A stretch of DNA of 64,000 nt, taken from contig CM067109.1 of NCBI GenBank assembly GCA_034008185.1, forward strand, positions 35,930,885 to 35,994,884, written 5' to 3'. This document shows, one piece after another, positions 45,790 through 56,800 of this stretch; the stretch's first letter is position 1, and each line of letters begins with the position of its first letter. Origin of the DNA: Gorsachius magnificus (Eukaryota > Chordata > Aves > Pelecaniformes > Ardeidae). Both the position numbers and the translations under genes were made by a program. The notes under the pieces were generated by a model. That model was not told where the DNA came from. It was given only the letters and a program-made list of their open reading frames with translations, and did no database searches.

Positions 45790-45905
45790 CGCGTGGGACC
45801 GGATTCAGCGCCTTGCCCAGCCGTGAAACCGAGGGCGCTGCTCGCCGGCGCTGCCGCAGCCCCACCGCGCCGTCAGCTTTCCAGCGCTGCCACGGCGGCG
45901 GGTAG

Positions 45906-46115
45906 CGGCCCCGGCCCACCCGCGCGCCTCGCGCGGCATCCCCGCGCGCGCCGTTCTTGCCGACGTTCGCCGCCCGGCCCCGGCGCCTGCCGCGGGGCTC
46001 CGCCCGCCGCCGCCGCCGCCCTGGGGCCCGGCCCCGCTCCGCCCCCCGCCCGCCCCTGGGCCCGCACCGCGGGCACCGCGCCCGCCTCCTGCCCCACGCC
46101 GTCCGCCACAAGCAG
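45906..46115 (+). CDS. TRIM14: TRIM14 exon 1, partial (end of B-box); start not resolved
   Basis: The last 20 codons read LGPHRGHRARLLPHAVRHKQ and end at a good donor, CAG|GTGAGC (GT at 46,116). They align with the end of the human TRIM14 B-box, LGAHRGHPVGLAL-AAVHVQ, including the two final histidines, and phase 0 agrees with exon 2. Upstream the frame stays open back to a TAG at 45,903, but it contains no ATG and none of the expected B-box cysteines. A neighbouring frame shows SCRR and ACRG fragments. A frameshift, missing GC-rich bases in the assembly, or true loss of the B-box could each explain this. The start given is just the limit of the open frame. Confidence 0.45.
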
Positions 46116-46158
46116 GTGAGCGCCGCGGACGGGCAGCGGGCGACGTCCCCGCGGGGTG

Positions 46159-46176
46159 CCCGGCCCGGCCCGGCCC
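46159..46176 (-). other. G-quadruplex motif, four GGG runs with 2-base loops
   Basis: The plus strand has CCC at 46,159, 46,164, 46,169 and 46,174, so the minus strand reads GGGCCGGGCCGGGCCGGG. It lies 44 bases inside intron 1 of TRIM14 and would fold on the template strand for TRIM14 transcription. Confidence 0.8.
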
Positions 46177-47009
46177 GGACTGTGCCTCCCGCGGAGCCCT
46201 GCGTGCCCGGGGCAGCCGAGCCTCGCTGCGGGTTTGCCGCGGCGGCGACTTTTTCTGCGAGACCAGCGCCAGCGGGGCGGGGGGACTGGGCTATAACCGG
46301 GAGCTGGGGGGCGACCGCGGGGCATGGAGCCGGAGCAAAAGTCTTCCCGATTTGGTCGTGTGTCTTGCCGGGTTCTTTCGTGGCTTCTGGGACTTGTGTT
46401 TTCTGGGACTTGACTTTTGCAGGGTGAGGTGGTGGCAGCTGTGAGTGTTAGTGCGGTGGGCAGCAGTAGGCCGAGTGTCTAAAACCTTCAGCCTTGCTTT
46501 GCTTGCCTTAGGAACCGCTTGTGGAGCCCAGGTTTTTGTTGTCGCAGGGATTTTGTAGGCTGTACCGGCTAGCAGAACAAAGTTTTGTACTTTGGCAGGT
46601 GCTTTGTAAATCCCATGCGGACAGGGGTCAGCATGCTGTCGCTGCACGGGGACATGGTTTGTGCATCAGAGGGAGTGACTTTACCCGGTCACACCCCAAG
46701 CTCACACGTAATAGGAGCATAAATCAAGGGACAGTGGGGAGGTGACGTTGTCTGTTAGGTCACAGGCAGCAGCGTTTTCTCCTCAGACCTTGTGTGAGGA
46801 ATCAGAGCGTCTTGGTTGCCCTGGGGGACTTGTTTTCGTTGCCAGGCTGGAATTACCTTTGACAGAAACATGGATGCCATAGGGAAAGGGGAAAGGCCAA
46901 AGGCCATTTGTGTTTATCCCCTTTCCCCGTTGCCATGGCTTTCTAGACCACAGTGAGTCCCCATGCACAGAGCCTGTTCGCTGACGACTCCTTGGGGATA
47001 GGGAGCAGG

Positions 47010-47473
47010 GGGTTAACCCTGGTAGGCACCTAAGCAGCACAAACTGCCTGCTCGCTCCCCCTCCCGTGCCCAGTGGGACAGGGGAGGAGGAAAGGAAGAC
47101 TAAACCCAAGAAAACTCATGGGTTGAGATAAAAGTAGTTTAATAAGTGAAGGAGAAGTAGAAGAAGAGAGAAAGAGAACAAAACAAGTGATGCAAAGGCA
47201 GTCACTCACCACCTCCTACAGGTAGACCAGTTGCCCAGCATAGGTCCTGGGCAAAAGACTGCTAACCCACCTACACACCCCACCCCACCCACCCTGTTTT
47301 ATTGCTGAGCATGACATTACATGGCATAGAATATCTCTCTGATTAGTTTGAGTTATCTGCCTGCTCGTGTCCCCTCCAAACCTCTTCTGCACTTGGTATA
47401 GTCACATCTAAAACACAGCACCCTGCAAGCTGCTATGAGGAAAATTAACACCATCCCAGCCAGAACCAGCACA
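47010..47473 (-). mobile_element. diverged solo LTR, same family as the one at 44,472
   Basis: The order of matching blocks is the same as in the 44,472-45,052 LTR: GGTTAACCCTGG-AGGCACCTAAG, CCAGTGGGACAGGGGAGGA, CATGGGTTGAGATAAAAGTA, GTTTAATAAG, GAGCATGACATTACATGGCA, AGGAAAATTAACACCATCCC, then CAGCCAGAACCAGCACA. It is shorter (about 464 bases) and more diverged, with the CRE-like TGACGT changed to TGACAT. The left end and target duplication are unclear. It lies in TRIM14 intron 1. Confidence 0.8.
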
Positions 47474-50081
47474 AGGGTTCTTCCCTAAGCTTTTTCTGTT
47501 CATCCCAGTTTAACTGTCCATCAAGCAGCCCCAGGAAGCTTTGCAAGCTTGCCCAGTACTTCCTGCTTGTGCTTTGTTTTACTCCAGAGAGTCTGCCAGG
47601 AGGCTTGCTGAGTCCTGAGTGCTGTGGTGCAAAGCTTGGGAGGCTTAAGAAGCAGTGACACAGAGATTTGTAGGAACACAGACATTTGATGTTCAGGAGC
47701 TTTTGGTTTTTTCCCTCCACAATTTCAGAGAGCTCCTTCCCATTCTGGTATTTTGGAGCAGTGTTACTAGGAAGTTTTCTAGTTCCCACAGATTGTGAGC
47801 AGATGCACAGGTCATACTAAATTCTCACGGCATTTTATTGCACTCCATGTTAGAGAGGAGTACAAAGGCAGAGGGCAGTACACTAGGCCGCGCGTAAACA
47901 GCAGCACAGGGGCAAGACCACTGAAGATGTCAGGGCAACACAGAGCACTGCTTCTGCCAGCTGGTGTGCTTTCATCCAAAGTGTCCCTCTTGCAGCTGGG
48001 AACTGGCTGCAGTGTTAGCATTCCCTTCGTGACACCGGGACAATGTCTGGATGCAGGTATTGACCTGTGGCAACCTGATTCGAGCCAGGGTAAAGTGCAC
48101 GAAACCGTAAGTTGTGTGGGTTCCCTGAGGGTCTGCTGGACACAGGGGAGCAGGTGCTGTTGGTAAGTAGTTATTTGTCTCTGCCAAACCAGGAAGTGAG
48201 CAGGGTAGAAACTCGGGTCCCCATGTGACACTCCGCCCCTAGGAAGTTTCTTCTGACATCTGCTTGCTTAGGGCTGCAGAGGTTTCGGGCACAAACTATG
48301 AAAAGTAGTTGTAGCCTAAAAGATGATATTTTGACTAATGATTTTGTTTGCTGGGAGCAGTTAGTCTGTGCAGCCCTTGTGATGTAACATCAAGCAGGCA
48401 GCATGTGAGAATCTTCCTCAGTGCTTTTAGCAAATCCTAGCTCTGGATGCCAAGAAGAGATGAGAACCATTGTGCAAGGTCCGTCAGCTGGTTCATCCCT
48501 GGATCAAGGTTGTTTAAAATCATCTGGAAGGACGCTCCCTGTGCTCCTGAATGCAGGACATAGGATCAGCATGCTGTGCACTTGGTGTGTGTCCTGTGAG
48601 CCTGACTGGAGCTAGGAGTCTCATCTCTCAGAAATCCTTGCTTTTATGGTGTTTTCACTTGAGTGAGTTGGGGCATCTAGGCAATCCCTAAAGGAATGCT
48701 TTTGGAGTTGGTTCCTCTGAGTGAATGATGTGGGTTGCCTTGCCAGTGCTGCAGACCCAGTGTGTCCACTGCTAGGAAGCAGCTCTTTCATTTACCTCTG
48801 TAAAGAAAGTAGTGCTTAACCAGAAATGCTTGGGGCTGGTCTAAGTATTTGCAGATGATCACCGTTGTGAGGGAGTGAGTGCCTGAGGTGATGTGTTTTA
48901 CTAGCAGAGAAGGAAGATTGGGGTTTGCTTTGTGGTCTTTGTCAGTCTTTGAGGCATGGAACGAGATCTAGACTGCAGAAAAATTGAGGAAGGCTGATAG
49001 CTAGTAGAACTACTGACCAAACTGGAAAATTGTGGCTGGAATGGATGGCTCTGTGCAGGGACATTCGTCTGCTTGCATGGATGTGCCTGTGCCAGGGGAC
49101 TTCCAGATGGAAGCTTGCTGGGAGCCCATTTTCTTCTGACTGTCATAAATGAAAAATAGTGTGTGTCTTCAAAGGAGACACATCAAAAATGCAGACTGTT
49201 GCCCGTGAAGCAATACTTATGCTGAGTTTGTCAACCCTGCAGAGTTTAAAGGCCGTGCTGACCTGGGAAAGTTGCAGTGAGCTGGTACATGTACGTGGTA
49301 CAGAACAGGGCACTGATAAAAGCTACACCTCTGGAGCTAGTTTATCTGGTATTTACTGAGAGACTCTGTTAGAACACTAGTGCACTGAGAGCATGGGGCT
49401 GCATTGCCTGGATCTTTCATGGTATTAATGACAAAAATGCATCACAAAGTGCACCAAGACTGTTCAACCTTCTGGACAGAGGACAGCCAGATTTCAGAGT
49501 ACTGCGGGTGAGCAACTGTGGGGCTAGACACAGCAGAACATTTGCTCAGTGCATCTCAGGGCACACCAGATGCTGTGTGCCAAGCTGGTAATATTTGTTG
49601 TTGCAGGCATTCAGACTACAGCATCACTGTCATGACAGTGGGGTATTTCTGATTTCTTTTTTGTACGCTGGGAAGCATCCTGAACATTCACTTCATTTTG
49701 GCTCTAGACAGAGCCTCCCACTGGTCCTCTGAATAAAAGTGCTTGGTTAGCTTGCCCTTCAGCCACTCAATGCATGAGAATACAGTCTTGAAATGCACCC
49801 TGCCGTAGATAAAGATGAAAAAGTTTTTTTCACCATAGGTTTCCCCGTTCTTATGAAGGTGGTACTAATTTGTACAGCTCTCTGAATTGTACTGGTATAA
49901 CCACCAGGAGCAGGTGAAACGTTGAAATCCTTGCGTTTCATCACTACTGGTCTTAATAAGCCTCATAAAATGGGTGTTTCAGTAACATACTCCCCTATAT
50001 GGAAAGGAAGCTAGATACCAGTTTCAGTTTTTACAGCTGTTGTTATGAAACAGTGTTTTATTTTGTTTTGTTGCTGTATAG

Positions 50082-50177
50082 GAACTCATGACATTGTGTT
50101 TGAAGGATCTAGAAGAGAAAAAGGAGCGAGAAGCTGGCAACAGAAGGAGCGTAGAGCAGGCTGCTAATGATTTGAAG
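50082..50177 (+). CDS. TRIM14: TRIM14 exon 2 (start of the coiled coil)
   Basis: This 96 bp exon is phase 0, with acceptor TTGCTGTATAG and donor AAG|GTAAAG. It encodes ELMTLCLKDLEEKKEREAGN, then RRSVEQAANDLK. It corresponds to human KLSQECLKQLAIKKQQHID and what follows, with the LKxL-xxKK spacing kept. The residues are charged and helix-forming, as expected for the dimerising coiled coil of TRIM proteins. Confidence 0.9.
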
Positions 50178-51091
50178 GTAAAGCATGGTTTGCTTCTCCA
50201 CTGGATGGTCATTATCCATACTTTTGCTTTCTCTGCACTTATTCAAAGACCCAGGCAGCTACTGCTTCTCAGGAAAAGAGTGTATTCCCTGTATCCATCA
50301 CAACATATTACTGTCAAAGGAAGAAAAGAGGGAAAGCGTCTCCAAAGGGCTGGCCCTCACTACCTAATCAGCCAAACATCTCTGGAAGAATAATGTTGAA
50401 ATTTTTGTGCACAGGAATAGTAAGTAGTCCCAGGACCATATGTTATTCTGGCTTCACTGGTGTATGTTGCATTGCACTGAACTACATTATTGAATAGTCT
50501 GACTTCAGACTTAAGTAAACACAGGAACAGCTGTGTTGATTCTGGCTTAAGAATGGGAATGTATGCTAAGCTGCACCTCATTTATAGAGCATGAAATGGT
50601 TTTTGCTCTAAGGAGCAACTCTGTTACAGAAATGTCAGGAAGAGCTAGAGGGAGATCTGTAGAGGTTTGGGACATTGCAGTTTGATGTCACTTCCTTTTG
50701 GAGGCTTTCTTCTCCTAGGAGCTCCCTGTCCATAGCTTGCTTTATACGGAGGCAAAGTCCTGCTACTGAAGGACCAGGTCTGCTGCTTGTAGCAGCTAGT
50801 ACCTGGCCCTGTTACATTCCAGCTGAAAACAGCGTTTTCTGCATAAATAAGCATCCTGGGGTCTGCCCTCAAGCTTTTCCATCCAGGACATCAGCAGGTA
50901 AATCCTGGTTGCATGCCCTTAAGGGGTAAACAACCATTTCTCAAGAGATGCAGCAAATCAGTAAAATTCAACCAAAATGTAACATTGAAAGCCTGGGAGA
51001 GAAATGCCTGAAATGTTTATGGTCTGTTGAGTATGGGGGATGTTTATGGTCTGTTGAGTATGGGGGGGACACTCTTCTGCTTAATCTATAG
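50178..51091 (+). other. TRIM14 intron 2 with a tandem duplication near its end
   Basis: This 0.9 kb intron shows nothing recognised apart from the exact 27 bp duplication at 51,013-51,066. Confidence 0.7.
51013..51066. repeat. exact 27 bp tandem duplication next to the TRIM14 exon 3 acceptor
   Basis: A 27-base unit starting ATGTTTATGGTCTGTTGAGT and ending in GGGGG occurs at 51,013-51,039 and 51,040-51,066. The second copy ends 25 bases before the exon at 51,092, in the zone where a branch point would be expected. Confidence 0.95.
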
Positions 51092-51325
51092 GCACGTGCC
51101 ATTATGAGCAAAAGGCAGCTGTCAGACAAAGTGGCTGAGCTCCAGTTACTACTTCGGGAAGAGGAGAGTCTGGCAAAAAACTTCATTGATGAAAAGACTC
51201 AGCAAGCCCTGGAAGCACATGGTCAGCAGTTGGAGTCCTGTCAAGAAAAGCTTGCAGCTCTGGAGACCTTCTCACGTCGAATCAGACAAATACAACAGCA
51301 CAGTGATCCTGTTCAGTTGCTGGAG
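51092..51325 (+). CDS. TRIM14: TRIM14 exon 3 (main coiled coil)
   Basis: This 234 bp exon (78 codons, phase 0) has the exact size of the classic TRIM coiled-coil exon. It encodes ARAIMSKRQLSDKVAELQLL, then REEESLAKNFIDEKTQQAL, and ends DPVQLLE before the donor GAG|GTGGTA. Human TRIM14 has LLLDEEEALAKKFIDKNTQ and DPVQRLQA in the same places. The heptad pattern and the run of E, K and Q support an antiparallel dimer helix. Confidence 0.95.
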
Positions 51326-52379
51326 GTGGTATTGTATGGTCTCTTTCTACCTCTTATCCCCATAGTCCCTGCTAAACTTTAGTGATCTCCTCTGTAAATC
51401 CTTCTGTATGTAAGCAGCATCTTTCTCACTGCTTTTTAATCTTCTTTTTGTTGGTATTTTGGTGAACCAGTTTGGTTCCTGATTTTTGAGCTGTTAGGTT
51501 TTCCTGCTGTGGCATTGATTTCAGATCTGTATAAAATGAATGTAATTTTAAGCATACATGGAACAGAGTTATGCATGTCTGTTCATCTTGAAGACAAATG
51601 CCGTATCAGGTCTTTCCTTGTTCAGTGTAATATCAAGGTCTGAGGAAAGGCAGCCCTCTTGGGAACATTAGGAGGAAGGCGAAATTGTCTCATTTCTTTA
51701 ATCGAAAGAGATTCTAATCACCCTGAGCAATAACTGTCATGTTACTGGAGGGGGCGGTGTTTTTCTTTTTGCCTACAGATAAATGTCAGCCTCTCTTTCC
51801 TGTCTTCTTCACCTTCCTTGGGAAGGGTGTGTTGCCATGACACAAGCCAAAGGATACCATTTTTCATGGGAAGGCCTGTGGTGCATTTTATGTCCTTGCA
51901 ACTTAGCAGACTTGAGAGAGTTTGTGTTGTTGTGAGTGATACGGCCCTGGCATTCTGCTGTGTGTGCTAACAACATGCCTCCACATGGGAAGCTGCTCTT
52001 CATGGTTTTGGAGAGATTTTTTGTGGGGGAGTTTGGATTTTATTCTTTGGATTGCTTTAAAATTTAGTGCCTTGATTTTCCCATTGTTGGGATTTCCCAC
52101 AAAGGTTCCTAGCCAGGGTAAACTCATTCCCATTTTGGAGTGTCCTGGAGGGCTCTGTTTTAACCATGACTTCTGGGGTAGCTCCACTTGCAGGGGGAGC
52201 TAATGGGCAGGCTAATGAGCTAATAGGCAGGCTGAACACAGCAAGGCTTGCCTGTTATGGCCCGTATGTTTACCTAGTGATGGTGCTGTCCTTGCTGTCT
52301 GGTGTGTGGGAGCTGGGAGGGAAGAGTCCACTCATGTCACTGTTTCTATTAATTGGAGAATTTGCCTTTCTGCCCTCAG
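51326..52379 (+). other. TRIM14 intron 3, nothing recognised
   Basis: About 1 kb with no transposon or RNA visible, ending in TTGCCTTTCTGCCCTCAG. Confidence 0.7.
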
Positions 52380-52542
52380 AAGTACACAGAAATCGAGAAG
52401 GAAATGCAGGAGCCTGGGCACCTGTTAGAACAGTGGCATCCGATACCTCTCTCATTTGAGCACATACTTAACCATTATAAGCACTTCGTGACAGTTCTTC
52501 AGTCCATTCTACAGAAACCACTAGAAGTCCGGCTTAAAGAAG
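52380..52542 (+). CDS. TRIM14: TRIM14 exon 4 (linker between coiled coil and PRY-SPRY)
   Basis: This 163 bp exon encodes KYTEIEKEMQEPGHLLEQWH, then PIPLSFEHILNHYKHFVTVL, then QSILQKPLEVRLKE plus the first base of the next codon. It matches human YTATEQEMQ, HPVPLSFEPV and TLQTPLDIRLKE. The donor is GAAG|GTACCT. The exon continues the helical linker that carries the SPRY domain back along the coiled coil. Confidence 0.95.
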
Positions 52543-53800
52543 GTACCTGGGAGAGTGCTGTGAATTGTACTTTCTCCTGCTCTCCTTTTAAGTAAAGTGT
52601 GTTCTGTAAGTAACAGCAGGACCTTTTTACCAAATCAGCTGGAGAAAACAGCAGCTTTTCAGGAATGGGTACTGTTCTCTGACAGCATTGCTGTAATGTT
52701 GCTATAGCAGTGGTGATTTAGGAACATAAGAGGTTTCTCTTTCAACTCTGAAGATGGCCTTTTGTGCCTTAAAGTTTGTCTGATGCTTTTTTCCAGCTCT
52801 ATCAGTTATTTCAATACAGCTTACTTCTTCCTGCAGAGCTTATCTTGTTTATATCCCTGACCATCACACCTACAAAGTGTAGCTGTTCTCTCCTTTCAGT
52901 CACTGTTGGGTGTTAAGTGCAGGACATCTGACAGGCATGGAACATCAGGTACCTGTACAATTTGAGAGCTTTTTCTAGTTGATGTACCTGGTGATCTTTC
53001 TGTCTTGGGGAGTCTGAAAAATTCTCTGGTTTTTGGTACTTCAAAGGTGGGTTAACATGTTCTGCTTAGAGCTCCTTTTGTCTTTGAGCTGGTATTTCAT
53101 CCTGAAATGACCTTTGGCATGATTAAGGCAAGGAGTTTCTTAATGGGACATAGAGCCACAAAGCCAAATAACCATAGGGAAACCCTACCCCTTGTTGAGG
53201 TACAGGTGAGCAGGGCAACACTTACCGTCACATTTCATCCAGCTACCTTTTAATAACCCCTTTTCTGAGGGTTGCCACCAAGAACAGTATAGGAGGGTAC
53301 TGGGGAAAATGGTCAGACCAGATCTGAAAAGCCACTTCAGGGTGCATGGAGAATTGCTAGGCAGTACCGTGCAGGTGCTCTGTAGCTAGCATCTGTAGTT
53401 GTCTTCAGCTGCCTGACTCTGTTCTCATCTGCTAGAAGGGTGCTTTTTGAGCAATGGGAGGTGCTTACTTGAGGTTGTGTTCAGTTGTGTAGTTCCTTGG
53501 CAACACTGGGATCCAGCATCTCCATTCTATCCAAAGAGCACAAGATCGAAAGCATACAGAGTGAGTAGCTCTTCCCCAGCAGAAGTAACACAGTTTTTCC
53601 ACAGTTTGAAGTTGGAAAATTGAGTGTGACAGTATGACCTTCCCCAGGACATGGGTGGAATTCACACTAAAGAGGCAAAACCTGAATACCCTGTCCAGGA
53701 AAATTGCCGACGGTGTTTTATTTTTAAAATCTTCATGACAGTACAGCCATGTTCTTCCACTGGCAGACTCCCTAAACTGTCCCTTTTCATCTCTGCCCAG
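52543..53800 (+). other. TRIM14 intron 4, nothing recognised
   Basis: This is 1.26 kb with no element identified. It ends in a good pyrimidine tract, TTTTCATCTCTGCCCAG. Confidence 0.7.
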
Positions 53801-53893
53801 ACGTTTTCAGTAGCCTTAATGCCACTGCAAAAAAGGAACCTGGAACAGTGTTGAAAACCATGTCTCCTGTTGATCGGTTGCTTTTCTTAAAAC
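53801..53893 (+). CDS. TRIM14: TRIM14 exon 5 (short linker)
   Basis: This 93 bp exon joins the G left by exon 4 to form an aspartate codon, then encodes VFSSLNATAKKEPGTVLKTM and SPVDRLLFLK plus one base. Human has KPGTLLKTSPSPERSLLLK here. I chose the acceptor CTGCCCAG at 53,793-53,800 rather than the AG pairs eight to eleven bases downstream, because only this one keeps the frame of PGTVLKT open. The donor AAAAC|GTAAGT is consensus. Confidence 0.88.
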
Positions 53894-56800
53894 GTAAGTA
53901 TGGTTGAACTAAAGTTAGAAGCACTCCAAACTCTTATGGCTCAATCACTGAAACAGTCAATGAATGTGTGCTGCCACTGTCTTAAAATAGTATCTTAAAA
54001 GGGTTCTGATGTTTACAGTGTTTGTGTTACCCTTTTCCATACCTCAGATTGGGAAAGAAATTTTACTTTCTGTCTGTGAAACCTTGATCATTTGTTTCTG
54101 TTCAGAACTGCCAGTGTATGAATCAGCTAGTGGCTAATTTAGTTTCTGAAGACTTTTCTATTCTCCAGATGATCGTGGTCTGCCTTTAATTATATGTCCA
54201 TCATGTAATACATTAGGGGTCAATCTACAGGTGATCCTTTCCTGTGGTGTTGGTAGGAAAGATGTACAGTGAATTGTTTCATCTCTCTGATGGGAAGCTC
54301 ATGGACATTTCATGTGGCCTGCAGCAGATGAGGGCTGTAGCTATTTTTAATTTCAAATCTGTAACATTCCCTATTACCATGGTACCTGGTGGCAAAGGCC
54401 CATTGTACAAGAAGGTCTGTTATCCAGCCCCATGGAGGCCATGACTATGGCCAAGTGGACACTTGACTGCTGGCTGTTATTCAGTAGCAAGGGACAGTAC
54501 TGTGCTGGTTAGAGTGTCCCTGCACCTATAGGTTGGTGTGTTCTCAGAGGGATATTTTTCAGTGGTGTTACCTTGTCTTGTTTTCTGTGCTCTCCTGAGT
54601 GAGCTTCTAAGTCCAAACACTGCAACTTTTTCATTCCAAACAGGTTGTCTCAACTGGAGATGAGCAAAAAGGTGTTGCATTTGTAAAGGTAGCAGCTGTT
54701 GAGAAATCAGGAAGGCAAAGTCTGTCTTCTTGGCTGTGATGTCATGGCTCTTTCCCACTTGTGTCATTTCTTTGCTGCAGGATGCAAATTTAGCGAGTCA
54801 CTTTGTAACTGGAAGCTGTTAAGGTGCTAGGACAGCCAGTCCACATCACTGAGCATTTGCTGCTAAGGGAGTACTGCAGCAGCATTTGGCTGGCAGTGAA
54901 CTAGGCTCCTGAGTTTCACGAATGCCGATCTGTGTCTGCTTCAGGCTGCCTCTTGATGGATTTGTAGAGAAAGCACTGTATTTGCTTCACATGTGAGCAG
55001 TCACTTTAAGGGCTGAAAAGACAATTTCTCAGCTCCATTAAAGCTGGATATGACAAACCACCTCATTAAGAAAGATGTGCAGCTGCTTATAGGCCAGTGA
55101 AATTGACAAACCTTGGTCATAAATATTTGGACTTAAAGTCACTTAAAATTTTCATCACTTAGGAAAAGTAGAATAATTGCAGTCCTCTGATAATCCAAAC
55201 AACTCTAGCTATTTTGCATTATTTTTCTACTCAATTTCACATTTATGCTTCCAAACACTAGCACCTGGATGCAGCTCAGTCCTCGGGTTTTTGTCTGTTT
55301 TTTTTAAAGCAATGGAGGTGTTTCCATTTGCTTGAGATTTAGTAGTTATGCATTTTATGAAAATCTGGGTTTTCAGGTAAATTTGACTGACAGACATTAC
55401 TACACATTTGCACAGCTTTTCAGGTGCTTTCTGGAAAAAGCAGACACTGAAGCTAGGCCTTTTAAATCCTCCCTACTTCAAGTGACTTTTGGTCTCTGTC
55501 ACCTGTGTTCTCTGTAAACTTAGCATCCCCATTGTTTACCTGCTGGAAGTGGCTTGGAACAAAGACTCATGACAGTCAGTCATTCACAATACAGAATCCC
55601 GTAGTATGCTGTGTTACCTACATGAATAATCCTGTTCCCTGTCTTGTCACCAACTATGCACACAGATGTGACTTAGGACCTATTCAGACCACATGAATAC
55701 CAATACTAGCTTTTCTGACTAAAGTGTAGTGGAAATCACAGCAATAAGGTGTTGCATGTGTGAGCTGTAAGCCTGCAGTGGTATGCTTTTGGAAGTTTTA
55801 ATATTGTTTACAGAGGTAATACCAAAATTAAAATCATAAAGGCTTTCTGTTTAGAGAATGGTGATGCTTCAGTTAACACTCACTGCATGTACAGTGCTAT
55901 GCTTCCCCATTTTTTTGCAGTGTGCAGGTGCAGATTGCAGAGGGTAAAATACCAGCAGCGGGCTCTCTTGCACCATGACATGCATTTCACACATCAGCAA
56001 CTCTCTCCACGTGTCTTTGCCTCAAACGAAGCAACTGCTTCCTTTTGGGTACCCAGGTGTGTGCAGTGATCCTACCCAGATGAAGATGATCTGTTAGTAA
56101 GGCTCTGTGTATAAGACAGCTGGTGAGGGAGCATCACTGGTTCCTGTATTTTAAACACAGCTGATGTTAGGGGCCACAGCAAGGCAAGGAGGAGATGTGG
56201 GGTCTAGCTGCATCTTACAGTCATAATGCATGTGTACTACTTTCTTTTCTAAAACATTACAGACCAGTGTAGAGGGTAGGTCTTTGTTGCAATTAACTGT
56301 GCGGTGTGAATGGACCCTTACTTAATGCGAGGTGTCTGTGCTCCTTCACAGTGAATTGTGGGAGACCTTACTTAGCCTTCCCTGCTTATGGAGAGTAACA
56401 GAGAATGGAGTGGAGTGGTTTGCGTGTTGCTCTGATGGCGAAGGGGAGAATTCCAGCCTGAATGAAAACAGCTTCTGGGCTTTAGACTATGGACTATGCC
56501 AGATAGCCCAGGCTAGACATGTTTAATTTATGGGAGAGCGTTCTGTATGAGAACATAGGAGAGGAAAGAGCAACAAAGTTAAATGACGGACAAATGAATT
56601 CACTTGCAAAGACAGATTTCTCTCATACCTGCTGTATAATTACCTTTCATTTCTAAGTTCAACACTGAAGAGCAAGGAAAATATTGAAGTTCTTGTTTGA
56701 ATGGGTCTGTTTCCCCATTTTGTGTTCATTTAGCACTATGCTGCCTGTAAAGCACAGTGAAAGACTGTACTCTCTGAGATAACAGGTCCAAACATGTAGT

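Larger units (their letters stand above)
45785..46335. promoter_or_regulatory. CpG island over TRIM14 exon 1
   Basis: About 550 bases are extremely rich in G, C and CG dinucleotides, standing out from the AT-rich surroundings. This is typical of a vertebrate promoter and first exon. It covers the proposed first TRIM14 exon and the start of intron 1. No TATA box is evident, as is usual for such promoters. Overlapping long frames on the minus strand here (for example 45,873-46,325) are a by-product of the GC content. Confidence 0.85.
46116..50081 (+). other. TRIM14 intron 1
   Basis: This 4 kb intron begins in the CpG island, with a G-quadruplex-forming run on the minus strand at 46,159-46,176. 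It contains a diverged solo LTR at about 47,010-47,473 and an unclassified stretch at about 47,800-48,230 that has some LTR-like traits. The rest (48,240-50,081) shows nothing recognisable. Confidence 0.7.

Noticed and set aside
45793..46119. 108-codon plus-strand frame with an ATG-like start in the CpG island as the TRIM14 start
   Set aside because: It is in a different frame from LGPHRGHRARLL and exon 2, so splicing at 46,115 would not continue into the TRIM14 protein.
45722..46325. Long minus-strand open frames (129 and 150 codons) across the CpG island
   Set aside because: Arginine/proline/glycine-rich translation of GC-rich DNA, where stop codons are rare. They are opposite TRIM14 exon 1 and have no domain.
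53808..53854. Alternative acceptor AG pairs at 53,810 and 53,813 for TRIM14 exon 5
   Set aside because: Both put the exon in a frame that hits a stop (TGTTGA). The AG at 53,799-53,800 keeps the human-like PGTVLKT frame.
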